From Rhynochetos jubatus (lineage: Eukaryota; Chordata; Aves; Eurypygiformes; Rhynochetidae), in the NCBI GenBank assembly GCA_027574665.1, contig CM050655.1:5270001-5334000 (forward strand): a stretch of DNA of 64,000 bases. Direction: 5' to 3'. Below, one piece after another: positions 1 through 14,200 of the stretch; the stretch's first letter is position 1; the number at the start of each line of letters is the position of its first letter. The position numbers were made by a program, and so were the translations under genes. Below the pieces are notes generated by a model. The model had not been told where the DNA came from, did no database searches, and saw only the letters and a program-made list of their open reading frames with translations.

Positions 1-3000
1 TTTTGTCTCTCCATGGGAAGTCTTCTCACCAGCTCTGCCCTACCACCCCAGGGAGCCAGCCACACGTGGAGAGTGGAAATTCTCACCCTGCAGAATGGCT
101 TGATTACCGAAAGGATAACAACAAATTTGGGTGAGGAGTCTGGGTTTGGCCCACTCTTACCCAAAACCAGGCTTCCAGGTCAAGCCAGTGCATTTGTGGG
201 TGATGTTTGCCCAGCTGTCAGGCCCAACAGGCCAAAACGTGCTCAAGGCATCTCATCCCAGCCCAAACCTACAGAGGGGAGACTTGCTGCCACTCCACAC
301 GCCTGCTCTCCCTCTCTCTTGCTTCTCTTTTTATCTGTGGTGCACAGCATGTCTCTGTTCCTCTATCAACGTATCAGGTGAGAATACCTCATCTAAAGTG
401 TATACATTACCTAATAAAATCCTTCTTATTTGGGATTATTGCATCAAATTTTAATTTCCTCACTCGAGTAACAGCATGTCAGCCAGCCCGTCAGTGAAGA
501 GCCGATAGAAGGTGAAAAGAGTGGATAAACTGCAGCAAATTACCGCAAACAGATCTCTATCAGCCCTTTGACTGGAATTGACTGGAATTAAGAAGTGAGA
601 AATAGGATTTTTTTTTTCTTTTTTTTTTTTTGCCGTGGCAGCTTTCTGAAGCGCTCCCCCCTCCTCCTCCTGCTGCAACGCCGGGCTGCGCTTTGCCTTT
701 CAAGTCCCTAATCCTGTAAGAGAAGAAGAAGAAAAAGGGGCGGAGGGGCGCAAGAGGGGAGAGAAGTGACGTTGTAGCTCTTATTTTTCTCAGGCCAGGA
801 TCTGGTAGCAGGATTTAGAGGTGTTTTGGGCACATGCTTATTTGGACAGCAAGAGGAAAGAAATTCTTATCAGGCAAAGGAAGAGGATGCCACGGGGAGA
901 GACTTTGCTGTCCCTGGAGGTGGTGTATCTTCTTTCCTGATGCTGTTCATCACCTCAACATGCCTCAGACATCTCTCCCAAGGCACCTGGGTGCACCAAA
1001 GCTGCCTGCAGCTGTGGGAAACCTTGGCAACCTTGTATTTGTCATCCCCAGAGTCTTTTTGGGTGTCTGTAGACTGGGTAGCATTGTTGATGTTCTCCAG
1101 GCAAGTTAATCAGGGCTGGAAGAGAGGGGCTGTTTCCTCTTGCAGGGATGCTGTTCGTCTGATGAGGCCCTGCTTTTGGACCTCAGCTGGTGCATGGTCC
1201 AGGCAGCATTGCAGCTTCACCTTGGGGGTGAAAGGGGAGGAATCCACTGGCTAAGAGATAAGCTGAGGCTTGTGAAGCTTGCTTTATCCTACGGGGAGCC
1301 ACGTGAAGGCAAGAGGGGGGACAAACCCCACCGGTGCTTGGTTTTGAGACTGGCAGTGGTATTCCCTTGCAATAACGCAGTACAGATACATGTCAAATGT
1401 CATTAAAAGAGTTTTAATTCTTCAGCACCATCCCCCTCCTCTTCAGAAACTCCTTGGGTTAAAGAAATAATGTAGAATCAGTGCTATTTTTGCCCTAGAG
1501 TCTCAATAGCTCCGAGTTAATTCTTTCTTACAATATTTCCAGCCCATCAGTGTGAACACTTTATTAAAAGCTCAGGATTTTATTAAAAAAGGATTGATTT
1601 ACCCCTGCCCCTCTTCAAAAAAACCTCAGATTTTGTTTGGATAATGTGCCATTCTTTATTTTCTTTGCCTTTTTTTTAAGCATAGGTTTTTCCAGATTAT
1701 TACTTTTCTAAACCCTCTTCCTCCTTCCCTAGAGGGAGGGAGTTATTCTGTTCTGGTGTTTCAGTCTATACCCACCACCCACATCCTTTCCTTGCAGCCA
1801 CTGTTGTCTGTGGTAGGCAGGTGAGTCCTTACTTGTTTTAAAAGACGTCAAGAATATTTGGGAGATTCCAAGAGTCGTGAGTTCACGCCACAAATAGGTG
1901 GGATGCACCCTGGGAAGAGCTGTTGGTGCTGGAAGTCAGCTTGGGGTTTCCGTGAGTAAGTGGAAGCCTCACCAGATGTGTTGGGCTAGAGAGAGAATGG
2001 GATGGTGCCCCCCAATTTAGGGTGCAGCTGGCTGTCTGTGGGAGCCAGAGCACAGAATCTCCTGCCCTTGCCATGCCAAGACCTAGATAGTGGAGGGTAT
2101 TTAGGTGATCTGGTGGGATTTTGGAAGAGAAATTAGAAATTGTTGAGATGTGGTTAGTGAGAGGTCAATCTTTGCCGTTGTGGGATGGCAGTGATCCACA
2201 GTTTGGTTTGGATGTTTTCCCATTCCTAGTCTCTCCTATCTGGTTAGTTAGCTCTGCTGCTATGATGAGCAAGAGGCTTCATGATCATCATAGATACGAA
2301 GAGATGAGTATACCCTCTGTGTAGCAACTTGTTTTGCATCACATCATCTCCCCATCTCCGTCAGACACGTGCTGAATGAGAGTAGTCCTTCCTGTTGACC
2401 ATGCTGCGCGATCATGCTCCAGGGCTGTCTTCATCAGTTGTTACCCCTCACTACAAAACCAGTAATTGCCACCAGCTATGTGGATAGCCGGTACAGCTAT
2501 CCTGTGGCACTTGTTCAGCCTCTTCCCCAGAAGCATCAAGATTGATCCCAAACACTGCGTGGATACTTGAGGAGGATTATCCATTCCCAGGAGCTGGAAT
2601 CTGCCAGTCTTGTGGATATTGGGAGCTTCTTGCGAAGGAGCTGGCAGGAAGAATGAAAACCAGGAGGGATGCGAAGGGGTGGCCAGGTCCCTGCCACGGC
2701 TGTGGTTCCAGGAGATGGTGTTCAGGAATGGTAGGGAGCTCAGCTTTGCTCTAGTACATGTTTCTTGGTCACTGGTGAAGGGGCTTGTGGAGAAGGAGGG
2801 ACACAGGGCTGCAAGAAGAACAGGGGGAGACCCAGTCTCTGAAAACAGCAGTGTGAAAGCCGTCATCATGAGCTTGCCAAGGACCAGGTGAACCTTAGCG
2901 TGGTCTCTGGGAGCCCTCGTTCTTGGCATCAGATATCTGGATAATTTCTTTCCTATGGACATCTCTGGCATGCGCTGCTGAGATATCCGAATGAGATTCC

Positions 3001-5127
3001 CCCTCCTCCCCTCCCAAACTTCCCCGACCGCAACATGTGAGCTCATCCTTTTATCTCTCCCAACAACCATTCCCCTTGGCTCCTACGGGAGGGACCTTTC
3101 CCACAGACAAAGCAGCCCTGGCGTTGGGCTGGCCGATTGCTATTCCTCGGCCATCGTGGGAGCCCTGCCTTCTCCCGCAGCTGCCTTCCCTTTGAAATGT
3201 GCCGCACGGCAGGCGACACTTATCATTCTGCGCCGCTCCCTCGCTTTTTGACAAGCGATGAGCGAGCTGTCAGACGGACCAAGTGCCTTCACCCACCGCC
3301 TCTGCCACGGATGAGCTCCTGCTGAGCTGGGGAGCAGAGGGGGGCTCGCGCTTGCCCCATGGGGACAGCAGATTAAAGCAGAGTATGCAGAATTGCACGC
3401 TTCTCCTTTTTTTCCCCTCTCTGCTTTGCCTTGCCTTTCCACGTCTCTTGTTCTGCTTTCCCACCTGCTCCTTTCTGACTTTTCTTGTGCTTTTTAGCTA
3501 TCCTTGCTCTTCTGGAAAGGACAGTTATTGTCGGTGATTTAGATGCTCTCCGGCTGCTGCTGAGCCTCACCAGCCGAATGCTGCTCAAAGGCCAGTGACC
3601 TGGGATTTATGGCTAATGTTCTCAGTTAATAATGTGGATTTACTTAAGGAGTCTATTGAAATGCCCTCAGAGATCAGGGAAGGGGCAGACTGCCTGGCCC
3701 CTGGAGGCTTCTTTATGGCCGGCAGCAGCAAAGTGAAAAGGAGCATGGCTCTGAAAGCCAGGAAAGATGGCAAGTCCCCGCTTTCCACCGGTGATGCTTC
3801 TATAGCAGTTTTCCCTTTGGCCTTCAACTGATGGATTGCAGGGCAAACATAACACTGCCATACCCCTCGTTAGATATGCAAACGCCTCTGTTGACATTTC
3901 CTTTGAGGGGGTTAAAAAAATAAATAATTAAAATTGCTCCTTTTTCCACTGTTAATAAACCAATGAAAACAAGAACAGCTGAGTTGTAAATTTTTTCACA
4001 CTACATTAATTATGTGCACGTGCATGTGTTTGTATTCACATGGGCTCGCTGCAGTGCGGCGGGGGAAGGACGGCTTATGGAGTTGACATAAGCTCGTTAT
4101 GTTTTTATTTAAAGAACTAAACAAGAATTTTGGGTCATTCTTCTGTTCTTCATCACATTTTGGGAACTCTTGGTCTCCTGGGTCTTTTTGCTGGGGGATA
4201 AAGAAATAGGTCTGCCCTGCAGGATGGAGGATGAGGTGGGTGAGCTGGCAGTTGCAGAAGCTCCTGCCTGTGGGCAACCCCCTGTACTCAGCATCTGTCC
4301 AACCCACATCCTCCTTTAAGGTTTCAATTAAAATCTCCGCAGTTCCCTTAGTTATGCAGCAGGATGCTGATGGCCAGCACGAGCATCCCTTGTCGCCTGG
4401 GGTGCCTTGTTTGAAGAACGCAGGGGGAGAAGGGCACCAGTTGAAACTGGGAAGCCCACGGAAAATAAAACTGGTGTAGTGACCAGTGCTGCAGCTTGTG
4501 GTGAGAGGGAATTGTTGCCTTTCCTTCTCAAGGGACTGCAGACTCAAATCTCGGCGATGGAGGAGCGTACGCGTGTCAGCCAGAGCGTCAGCCTGTGCAG
4601 CTGTGGTGCTGCAAGGAAGCGTGTCCTGGCTTTCCAATGCTGCATCTTCGGTTCCTCCTTCCTCTTCTTCCTCAAGCACTGATAGCTGTGCTCACCACGC
4701 TGGCCTTGCTTCAAACCCTTCTCCAGGATGAGTAGCATGGGAATGGCTCTGGTGGTGCTCTCTCCTGTCCCTACGGACACTTGCTCTGGTACGGTCCGAC
4801 TCCACGGCCAAGTTCAGTTGGCTCAAGGTTCAGTCAGAGCACAGCTGGTCCTGCCCTCGGCATCACCAGACACATCCTGCCATGGGTTAGCAGAGTTTTC
4901 CCGCTTGCACAAGAGTGATGATCCCCAACTGCCCCGAAAAGCAGGGACAGGACTTTTCCATTACATTCCTTGTCCTCGGACAGGTTTTCCTAAGCACATG
5001 GCCCACGGTAAGAAGCACAATGCCTTGACAGGCTCCTAGGTGAGCTCTGCTTTTGCTGCTTTGCTCCGGGAGCCCCAGCAGCGCTTTGCCTGGGTGGCTG
5101 TAACACATATCTCCTCTCTCTTGCCAG
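1..5127. other. CDH23: CDH23 intron, upstream of the first exon in view
   Basis: No cadherin exon was found: the human sequence expected before Gly252 (around PYSTNIYE) does not appear in any plus-strand frame. It contains T-rich tracts near 609-631 and 1672. Two long minus-strand open frames (2441-3070 and 3996-4679) show no recognisable domain and are probably chance. Confidence 0.7.
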
Positions 5128-5206
5128 GGTACCACTGTGCGGATGATAACGGCGATCGACCAGGACAAGGGCCGTCCCCGGGGCATCGGCTACACTATTG
5201 TCTCGG
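5128..5206 (+). CDS. CDH23: CDH23 exon, EC3 middle part
   Basis: The exon follows a pyrimidine tract and an ag at 5126-5127 and ends at a strong gtaagt donor. It begins in phase 0 with GTTVRMITAIDQDKG and ends one base into a glycine codon. AIDQDKG carries the DxD calcium motif of EC3. It matches human CDH23 from about Gly252. By that alignment it is the exon directly after the one whose last base is the mouse age-related hearing loss (ahl) site at coding base 753. That earlier exon is not in the window, so bases 1-5127 must be intron. Confidence 0.95.
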
Positions 5207-8200
5207 GTAAGTTGGGGGGGGGACCTAGCCCTATTGAGCTAGCCCTACAATAATTTTTTGTACATCAGGTGTCTGGGAATTCATATTTGACTAAGTTTCT
5301 TCTGAACTGTAACGCTGTGAGAGCGCATCGTTTGTAGCATCCCCGTTTCCTGGAACAGCAGACCTTATTTCTCACAGGTATGACAAATATCTCATTAGCA
5401 AAACCTTTCGGTCCTAATGACAAGCCACAAACAGCTCCGCTTCACACAATGCCAGGGAGGAGACCTGCGAAGCGCTGGGCGTAAAACCCTTGCCGGCGGT
5501 GTGGTGGTTATTGTTTAGCGAGAGAATGGGACTGATTACAGGCTGAACGGCTCCTGGGGGCTTCCACAGCATTTCCCCGGAAGCCTCCGTGCCGAGGGCT
5601 GGCCTCCCAAAGCGTTGCCGGAGCTCCGCAAGCTGGGAGGCAGGGGCTGGACCTACAAGGGTGCAGGGCTAGAGAATTAAGCTTAATTAGAGCAGAGGAG
5701 AGTTTCTACCTTCTGACAACCACGTGGATTAATAATTCTGCCTTCGTGCACTGGCTCTGTAGCCCAGGGAACCCTTCCTGGTGTGTGTGGGTAGCTTGCT
5801 AAAATGGATGTAGCCAGTCACTTGTGGTTCCTCGCCGGGCAATGCTTGGCTCCTGTGGGACCGTACCTCAGGGACCACTTCTGGTGGTAAAAGAGCGAGG
5901 GGCAGGACAGTCTGGGCAGTCTTTTCCAGTTAAAATACACCTAGCATCTTTTTGGAAAGGCCGACTTTTGGAACTGGACCTGCCTCATTTAGGATGCCTT
6001 GAGGTCAGCCATATCCAAGGCATCTCGCTGGGCTGCACTTGCTGGTTTTGTGGGGCTGTACCTTGGTGACAGATTTGTTGGGTTTAACCCAGGAGCAAGG
6101 GACCAGCTCGGTGGGTCTAGGTTGTAGTCTGATTTCTGGCATTGTTTTTGAGGGGGAATCTTCCCTCTCCCCACTGTGCCACATGCTTCAGGTGCTGGCT
6201 GGCAGCTCCTGTGAGCTACATGTGTGGAAATAATTTCCCAGTTTTGCTTCCTCAAAGCCTCGCACTTTCAAATGCTCTTTTGATCAACCTCTAGGGTCAA
6301 GGTGATTTCACCCTGACTTTCAAGTCCATTGATCCTGACTGCAAGTATCCAGGTCAGTCTGCCTTTGAAGATGGAAGGATTATTTATTCGTCTAATTCCC
6401 TCTACAATTTATTCTAATGTTCCCCCAGCATGAATTAAATGAGAGATTCCCCCAGATCGCGTGTATCCATCCGGGCAGAGTGCAGCAAGGACTTTCTTCT
6501 GACTCACGTGGGCTCTTCTTCACTGGAGACTGGCCTGAAACCTCAAACTAATTTTGCAGTCGCTGATGAGGATGGCAAAAGCCTTCAGCTTACAGACACC
6601 TCCCCCAGCTCGAAGTTTGAAGATGCTCAGCAGCTGGGAAATCACCCTTGTGTGGTTCGGACACCCTCCTTTGGGCATGTGCTGATGGCCATGGACCCTT
6701 TTTCTGACCCAGTATGCTGTAGGTATCTAATTTTCCTTTCTCAGCAACGGTTTCATTGCAAACAGCTCTGGGTTTCCAAGAGCCTTTATTTGGTGACTCA
6801 AACCTACAGAAACAACCATGCACTCTATAGCCGGTTAATTTGATAAATGCACCTACCCGCTCATGGTCACGCCAGGCTTTCTGCTCATGGGGTGGTCACA
6901 GCTGCTCTACCGAATCAAGAAAACCAAATCTTGGGCCCTGGACTTTACCTGGAGTGTTCACGCGTGCTCTTATTTTCCTGTCTATCGTTGGTTTTCCTGC
7001 AAAACAACCACGATATCCCTTTGTGAGTGTCTCCCGCTCAGTGCCAGGGTCAGCCCGGCCAGGCAAAGGGATGGTGGAAGGGAGCCAGGCATGCTTCTGG
7101 GTGCGGAGTGACAGGCAGGCAGATCAGTACAAACATCCTTGCATCTGCTTGCATATGCCAAGAGCTTAATCTCTGCTCCAGGTCCCTCCTGGCAGGGGGC
7201 AGCTCACATATCGAAGAATCAGGCAGAACACATCAAAGGGTTGATTAAACTGCTTTGCGTGGGTTTGGGGTTTTTTTTTCCCAAACATGAGAATCTCAGA
7301 GTGTTTTTATAACCGACCAGGAGACCTTCTCGTGTTGGCACCAGCGTCTTGCAGAGTGGTGGTGCTGGGAAGGATCACCCCATGGATAGACTGAGGGACA
7401 CCCGTGTCCTCCCCATCCTCAACCTGTCCTCTGCCTAAGCTGGAGGTTTCCAAAATCCCTGAAGCCAGGATTCAGGATGCTCTGCTTCCACCTTTAACTG
7501 AGTTTGTTGCCAGAGACAGAGTTTGCCAGTTCCATTCAGCTGCTGGATTGTGGCTGAGGGTTAATTTTAAAGAAAACATAGCCATGGGGCAAGCAGGTTC
7601 TTTTCTGAAGTCAGTAAGGGTACAAGTGCCTCCCCCACTCAGCTCAAGGCATTCTCTTCTGTTTTCCATGATGTGCTTTTTGCTTTTAAGAGAAGATACT
7701 ACCTTCTGATGTCTGAGAGTCCGGACACGGGAACCAGCAGCTAGCGTGCCTCCAAAATCCCGCTTACCCAAGGCAAGCGATTTTTTTTTTGGCAGGCAGG
7801 TAAAGCCTAATTAACTTGTCATTATCCTCAATCACGATGGTAAAGGTCAGCGAGCAGATTTTGTGCCTGAGCTGGTAAATTTTTATGGCAATTTTGCAAA
7901 AAACCTGCCTAACATATGGGAATGGGGAAGCAAATTAAATTAGAAACCGACCGTAAGCAAACGTGAAAATGGCCAGTGGAGGTAGTAATTATACCTGGCT
8001 CTTAGCTCGCTTGCACGAAGGGAGGTGGTGGTGATGCTGTTCCCACTTCGTGGCAGGGATACACGATGCCTCTTCCCGGCTTTCAGGCACAGGATTTGCA
8101 CGTGGCTGCTCTGATTTTACCGTCTGGGATCGAATACGCAGCAGCGAGAGAGCAGAAAAGCAGCCTAGCCATTTATCATTCCTTTGGTATTAATATCTAA

Positions 8201-11200
8201 AGCATTGGTATGATTTGGAAGTGGGGTATAAAAATTAATTAGGAATTGCCGGTGTCCTATTTGGCTCCATCCCCCAGGTAGCTGTGCCTCGGGATATACT
8301 GCAGCAGCTCTTATTTATACGGCTATCTCCAGCACAAGGTCCTCCCGTGACAGGAAAACAATAAAACTAAAAGATTAACCCTAACCACATAAAATAAGAC
8401 TTAAGATCTAACTTTCTGCTGCCAGCTTACAAAGCTGTAAGGCCTGAAATGATGGAGGAGGGCTGATCTAGCTGTGTCACGGCTTCGGATAGTTGTCCTG
8501 TCGGGGCAGGTGAGCCTGCCTGCACTGGAAATCATTTCCATATCTTATAGGGAAAAGCTGTTCTGTGTTTTCTCCCTCTTCCTTCCAATCTGAGTCGTTT
8601 TTTAACACCAATAAAACGCACTTTTTCACCCCACGCTTTGTAAGGAGTGGGGTTGCCGCCCTGCAGAAGGCCATTTGAAGGAGAAATCCAAATGGACACC
8701 TCACCATTCAAGCCCCTCGTGCCAACAGGCTGGTCGGTGCCGGGGTTCCCATCGCTCCGATGGGCGTTTCTGCCGCTTTTCCCAGGTGAAAAGGAGGTTG
8801 CAGGCAGCCCGTGGCCGGTGCCCTGCAAAAGCCCTCCCTCCCCGGTTCCCCGGCTGCCTTGACAGGTTGGAGATGCTCAGCCGCTGAGGTCAGGACTCTG
8901 TTTGAAGGACAGATAATTAATCCAGCAAAGTAATCCACGGTTCCTTTTTGGCAGATTTATGGAGATAGCCTCTGTACCGGGGACTCTGCCTCATCATCTT
9001 TCATTTCCCAGGCAAAGCAAGTGACTTGTTGTATAACACGACCTGTTCTAGATAAGGCTTTTCATTTAGGGGAACTCTCTGCTCTAACAGAGATTGATTT
9101 TCCCGGTGGAAATCGGCACACTCGGCAGGATCAGGCCTGCAGACGGCAGTATGTTTTCACGTTTGCTGCTGCTGCACATCACCCGGGGCGTGGGGAATCC
9201 TTTGGCTCTTTAAGAGAAGGATTTTAATTGTGAATTAAATGGCAATTCAATTAATAGGCAGGAAGGGACTTGAGCCCCCGAGCTCTTGTTAGGAAAGCAT
9301 GTTGTACGGCCTCAGTCTCGCTCTTTGCTCGCTGGCGGCACACTTTGGGTTTCATTTATTTCCAGGATGGTCAGGAGTCTTGGTGTCACGAAGATGTGAA
9401 GGTGACCTGTGCTGCTTGGGCAGGCACTGAAGGGTTAAACCAGGGGAAAGGGTTCCCGGGACTCTGCCAGATGCCCAGACATCAGTCTCTGCCTGCCTGA
9501 CACATTTCAGGCGCGGTGATGGATGGGCAATGGGAGATTGCACAAGGGCAATCCATACGTCCTTCCTGGGGCTTGGAAAGTCCTGCAGGAGAGAGGGGAG
9601 GGAGCTCAGGGTGTTCTTTTGGTCGATGAGCTAGTCCTCAGGGCTCTTTGTAAACCTTTAGGGCATTTTGGTTTGGGTTTTTTTTTCCCCCAAAGTTGAT
9701 TGTTTTAGGAGACTGATGGAGTTTCTGGCAAAGCTCTCTCTTTCTGAAGCTGGTGCATCCCCAGGGAGGCATAAATTAAAAATCATTATTTGCACAATGG
9801 AATAGAAGTGTGAGTTACAAAAGCAGGAGGGGAACGTGCGCCTGGAAAGAATCGTCTTCCTTCTTTCTTTTGGTTTTCCTCCTAAGGAATAAAATATCAT
9901 GTATATATGTAAAAATCGATGCAGTAGCTCTCAGAACATGTTTCACATGGTTTTAACAGGCCTGGAGTCCCCCGGCTGCCTTCCTTTTGAAAGCGCAGCA
10001 TGAACCCTTGAGGTAAGGTTGAGTGGCCAAAGAGGCCTCCCAGCCCTCAGCTGCTGACACCTCCTTTTGTATTTTGCCCTGACTTAATAAAGCAGGGTGG
10101 GCAAAGCAAACCACTTCCCCGAGTCCCTTAAACCGGATGTCAGGGAGGATCCTTGGCAATAGGACCTGCGAATTTTAATATTCACGTTGCCAGTTGGCCT
10201 ACGTCGTGCCGGCTTTTCCCCACATTCCGATCCCTCGGTGAACTACCAGGGTGTTGAAGTCCTCATAAATTACACCTGCTGGGAGGGCCTTCCAGCGTGA
10301 TTTAAAGGCAGTCATCATAGCAGAACATTTCTGTAGGAGGACACGCTGATGGGTGGAAAAGTGCTGCACGCAGGGTTATTCATCAAAGGCTGTTTTTCCA
10401 CCCTGCTGATGCAAGGGGACGAGGCAGCACAAAGAAGAGATGGTGGCTGCGGCCACAGCCCTTCTTTTCTTGGCTTGGTTGCTCCCCATCTTCCTTCTTG
10501 CTGCTAATGATGCTTTGTAATCACGTTGGCATCTTGCTTTGGCTCCCTGGCAATCCAGAAATCACTGGAAACGGATACAGTTTGGGATAATGGTTGGCAT
10601 GGCAGGTGGTCCTGCAGCAAATGGGCTGCAGTAATTAAAACTATACATTCCCATTTATGTGTAAATATGAAACAAAAGCATATTTTTTGTTTAATTTCTG
10701 GGACTATTTAACTTCCTGGGATTTAATGTGTATTTGAAATGTTGGCAACCACTGGAAAAGGATGAACCTGCGCTGTCTCTCTTCATGTTGGGTCTAGAAA
10801 AAGCAACCGACTCTGAGATGTGTTTTAATACCTCTCTGAATAGAAGATTTTCTGAAAGGTGTTGAGCCTGGAGATGTGGGGTTTATGTTAAAAGCTTGTT
10901 ACCGGGTATATTACAGTGTACTCCTTTCATGTTCTCCTGCTGAGTCTGCCTGCTGCTGTGGGAGAGGCAGGAGAGGTGATTTGTGGGTCTCTAAATCCAG
11001 CGCAGGCACTGTAGCTGTTAAGAAAGTGCCAATTTTACGTGGAGGCAGCCTTCGGCTGGAGGGTGAGAGTGTGTTCTCCGAGGTGGCGATGCCCAGAGCA
11101 GCCCGTTCTCTCTGGGAATGCACCTTCTGCACCCTGTTTATTAGGACCAAATCCTCAGGTGGAGGGTGAAATCGTTGCATTTACAGAAAGGAGGGAAACA

Positions 11201-14200
11201 AACACTTAGGGTAGTTTTCCCTGTGTTGCTCTGCTGTTTTGACTCACGCTCCAGCCGCTGGCTGCTCTCCCATAGCAAGTTTTAGGGTTAGATTCATGGA
11301 AAGAGGAAAGGCTGGGAGGAAAATTGCCAAGCCAGGCAGTGCTGGTGATTTCCTTTCCCTTTGAGCCCCCGAGCACATTTTAGATGACGTGGGGGAATGG
11401 TGGTTGTGGTCCAAGGCTCAGCATCCTTTCGTGTGATGAATTACACTCAGGGCAGGAACCACTAAACTCTGCGGGCTCCGTTCTCCTCGCTGGTACTGAG
11501 CCACAGCTCCTGGGGGCTTCGGGAAAGGGGACTGCACCTCGGGTGATAAATCTCTCCTTTTATTTTCTCCTACTGTATGTTAGGTTCTAAAAATGGGAAC
11601 CACGCGAGCATTTAATCCGAGCTTCTTTTGTGGCTCTGCAAGATCCCAAATTCTGCCGGTTGTGCTAGAACAGGCAATTAAATCTTTCAGGGAAGATACT
11701 AAAAAAGCCTGTTTGCAGGGCAGGCGTGTGCGGAGGAGTGCTGGCACACAGCTTTGGGCTTGAATTAGTCGTCCCAGAAAGAGCTGCGTCTTCTGGGAAG
11801 AAGAACCAACGGAAGTCTGGAGCAGGAGGAACGAGCACTGTTATCTAGAGCAGCGTGTGGCAGCATCTTGATGTCACGCAGAGTGAAGAAATAAAGCTCA
11901 GGTTGTAATGACCCCTTGTCCTTTGGAAATAAGTTGTTCCCTTTGAATTTAAGCGTGGGGTGAGGTATCTGCCCTGGCGTGCTTCCCTGCATATCGCATG
12001 GGGGCAAAAACTCAAGGTGAAGAGCAGCGAGGTGGTCACGGCAGCTGATGGACTATTTATATGATGATAACTGTGTCTGTTGCTGACTCTATGAACCACA
12101 TCCAACAGCATCTATTTCGGTGCCGAGGAGCCCTGACGGAGCACATTTTGATTAATAAATTATCCGGTGCAAGGTGTGTGATGGGTTCCCCTTTCACATC
12201 TCATGAAAGTCATCCGCTCCAAGTTCAGCGGCTTGGCAAGCCCAGGGCTTTTTGAGGATGTGGTTTCCGGGTACAAACAGCCCTTCGTGTAGCAGGGGGT
12301 GTGTGAGAAAATTCTCCTGCGTGGAGGAATAGGCTTCTCCTGGCTGACAAGTAGCTTTTCGCTGGAGCTAGGCAAGAGCTGCGTCTCTCCCTCCTACAGT
12401 TTTGAACGATGCTCAAAAGCCAAAGGGATAGGGAGGAAGGAGGAGGAGACATCGATATCTTTTTTTCCTCTTTTTTTTTCCCTGGGTTTGAGCCAGTATT
12501 TTTAATGGCCTTTTTAAACTGTGAGAGCGTTGGCTGAGGGCAATTAAACATTATGGTCCTCATCTATAAAACCCCTCGTTATAGCACTGTTTCTCCAAAA
12601 TTATGCCTATGCCACCATCCGTTCCTCAATGAGCCTGGAAAAACACTCTGAATGGGCTACTGCCATCCACCCCGTTGCTCCCGACACAGCGCCACTTTGG
12701 GCCCTGCCTTTCCAATCCCCTGCCTCACCACAGTGGATGGAGATGCTGCTTCTGTCCCTGTACCTGCACACGGATGGAGGGATGGGAAAGCTTTCCTTCT
12801 CCTTTTATCCATGTCATACTCAGAAGCTGGGTTTGTATGTCCTGAGCATCCTGCTCCCTGCCAGGTACGAGGAACAAGTCTGCCAGAAATGCATTCACGT
12901 TCCTGTCCCAAAGTTCTTCTTTTTTTATTGTTGTTGTTCTGACCTTTCCTCTATCTTTTTGGGTGTTTAAAAACATTATCTGCTTTTCTTCTCTCTGCCT
13001 TCCCTTCTGCTGCTCAGCCTTTCCCTTACTGCCACGTCACTGATTCCTACTCCGGGTCTCTCTCCCCGTCTCCTTAGTCCAGCTCTGCAGGTTTGCACAG
13101 CAGCAGTGGGGTAGAATAGGAGCCAGCCTTAACCCCCAGCCTGTCCCTCTCCAGGACATGCTACCTCCTAGGCAGCCTCACGTTCATTTTCTGCACCAGG
13201 CCTTACCCTGGTTTTCTTAAAGCTGTGCTTCTTTCCCAGCACTTGAAAGAAGAACTCCTCCTTTGCTGCTGAAAGACCCATTTATTCCTTAGCTTTGCCA
13301 GCTCCATGTGATGGAGCTGGATTCTCTGGTTCTCTGGGAATGTGCCACATCCCTGGCTGGATGGGGAAGGAGGTGGAGGACAGGTAAACCCGTGTTTAGC
13401 AGACACCGGAGCATGGTCTTGGGTTCCTTTCTCAAACTAGGAGTATGAAAATGAACCTCTTGGTCTCCACCTTGAAATACTTTGGAGGTTGAGAGCAGGA
13501 GGACCATTCCCAGAGAGAACGGGCACTGATGGTTGTGGCTGGCAACCAATGGGACGGGGAGCAGGACAGAGCAAGCACTGGAAAGAACGATAGAGCAGAC
13601 AAAGGTGTTGAAAGCCATCAGCCGGCATGGCCCTCTGCACCTGCAGCTGCGAACTAAGTCACTCTTAACCCAGGCTCAGCTTTTTTCTGGATCAGGAAGA
13701 CGATGGAGAGATAACGGGAGAACCAAGCAGGTAGGAGAAATGATACAGGGGTGGGGAGAGTGAGAGACTGGGGGAAGGGAAAGACAAAATTGGCTATTTT
13801 TCCCCCATCTGGATTTTTTTTCCCTTGCTCTGAGGAAAGCGAAGACATGAGAAGATGATTAGAGAGATTTTTGCAAAGAAAGGATCTCGGGGGAATGTGC
13901 ATTGTTCGGCAGTGTGAGGACTTCAGTGGGGATCACTGGTCAGAGGAATAACGAAGCGGTGGTTGGGGAGGCATTGTAGAGGAGATTATGAAAGGCCTCT
14001 GAGGGACAAGTTTGGAGACACCTCTTTCCCTTCGGAGGCTAATTTGCAAAGCCGGCAATTCTCTGCTAGCAGAAAGGCACCCGGAGGGCATCAGATTCAT
14101 ATCTATCTGCCATCTGAGTGGTGTTGGGGAGGCTGAGCTAGGGAAAAGCCTCTGATGTGCAGCCTGGCAGGGTATTTGAGTCCCTAATTTATTCATCCAT

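Noticed and set aside
51-133. Exon-like stretch between a cccag and a gtgagg
   Set aside because: In no frame does it match the cadherin sequence expected upstream of Gly252.
2441-3070. Minus-strand open frame of 209 codons
   Set aside because: Same reasons: no family resemblance and no supporting signals.
3996-4679. Minus-strand open frame of 227 codons
   Set aside because: No recognisable domain, mixed low-complexity composition and no splice or promoter context; probably a chance frame in intron.
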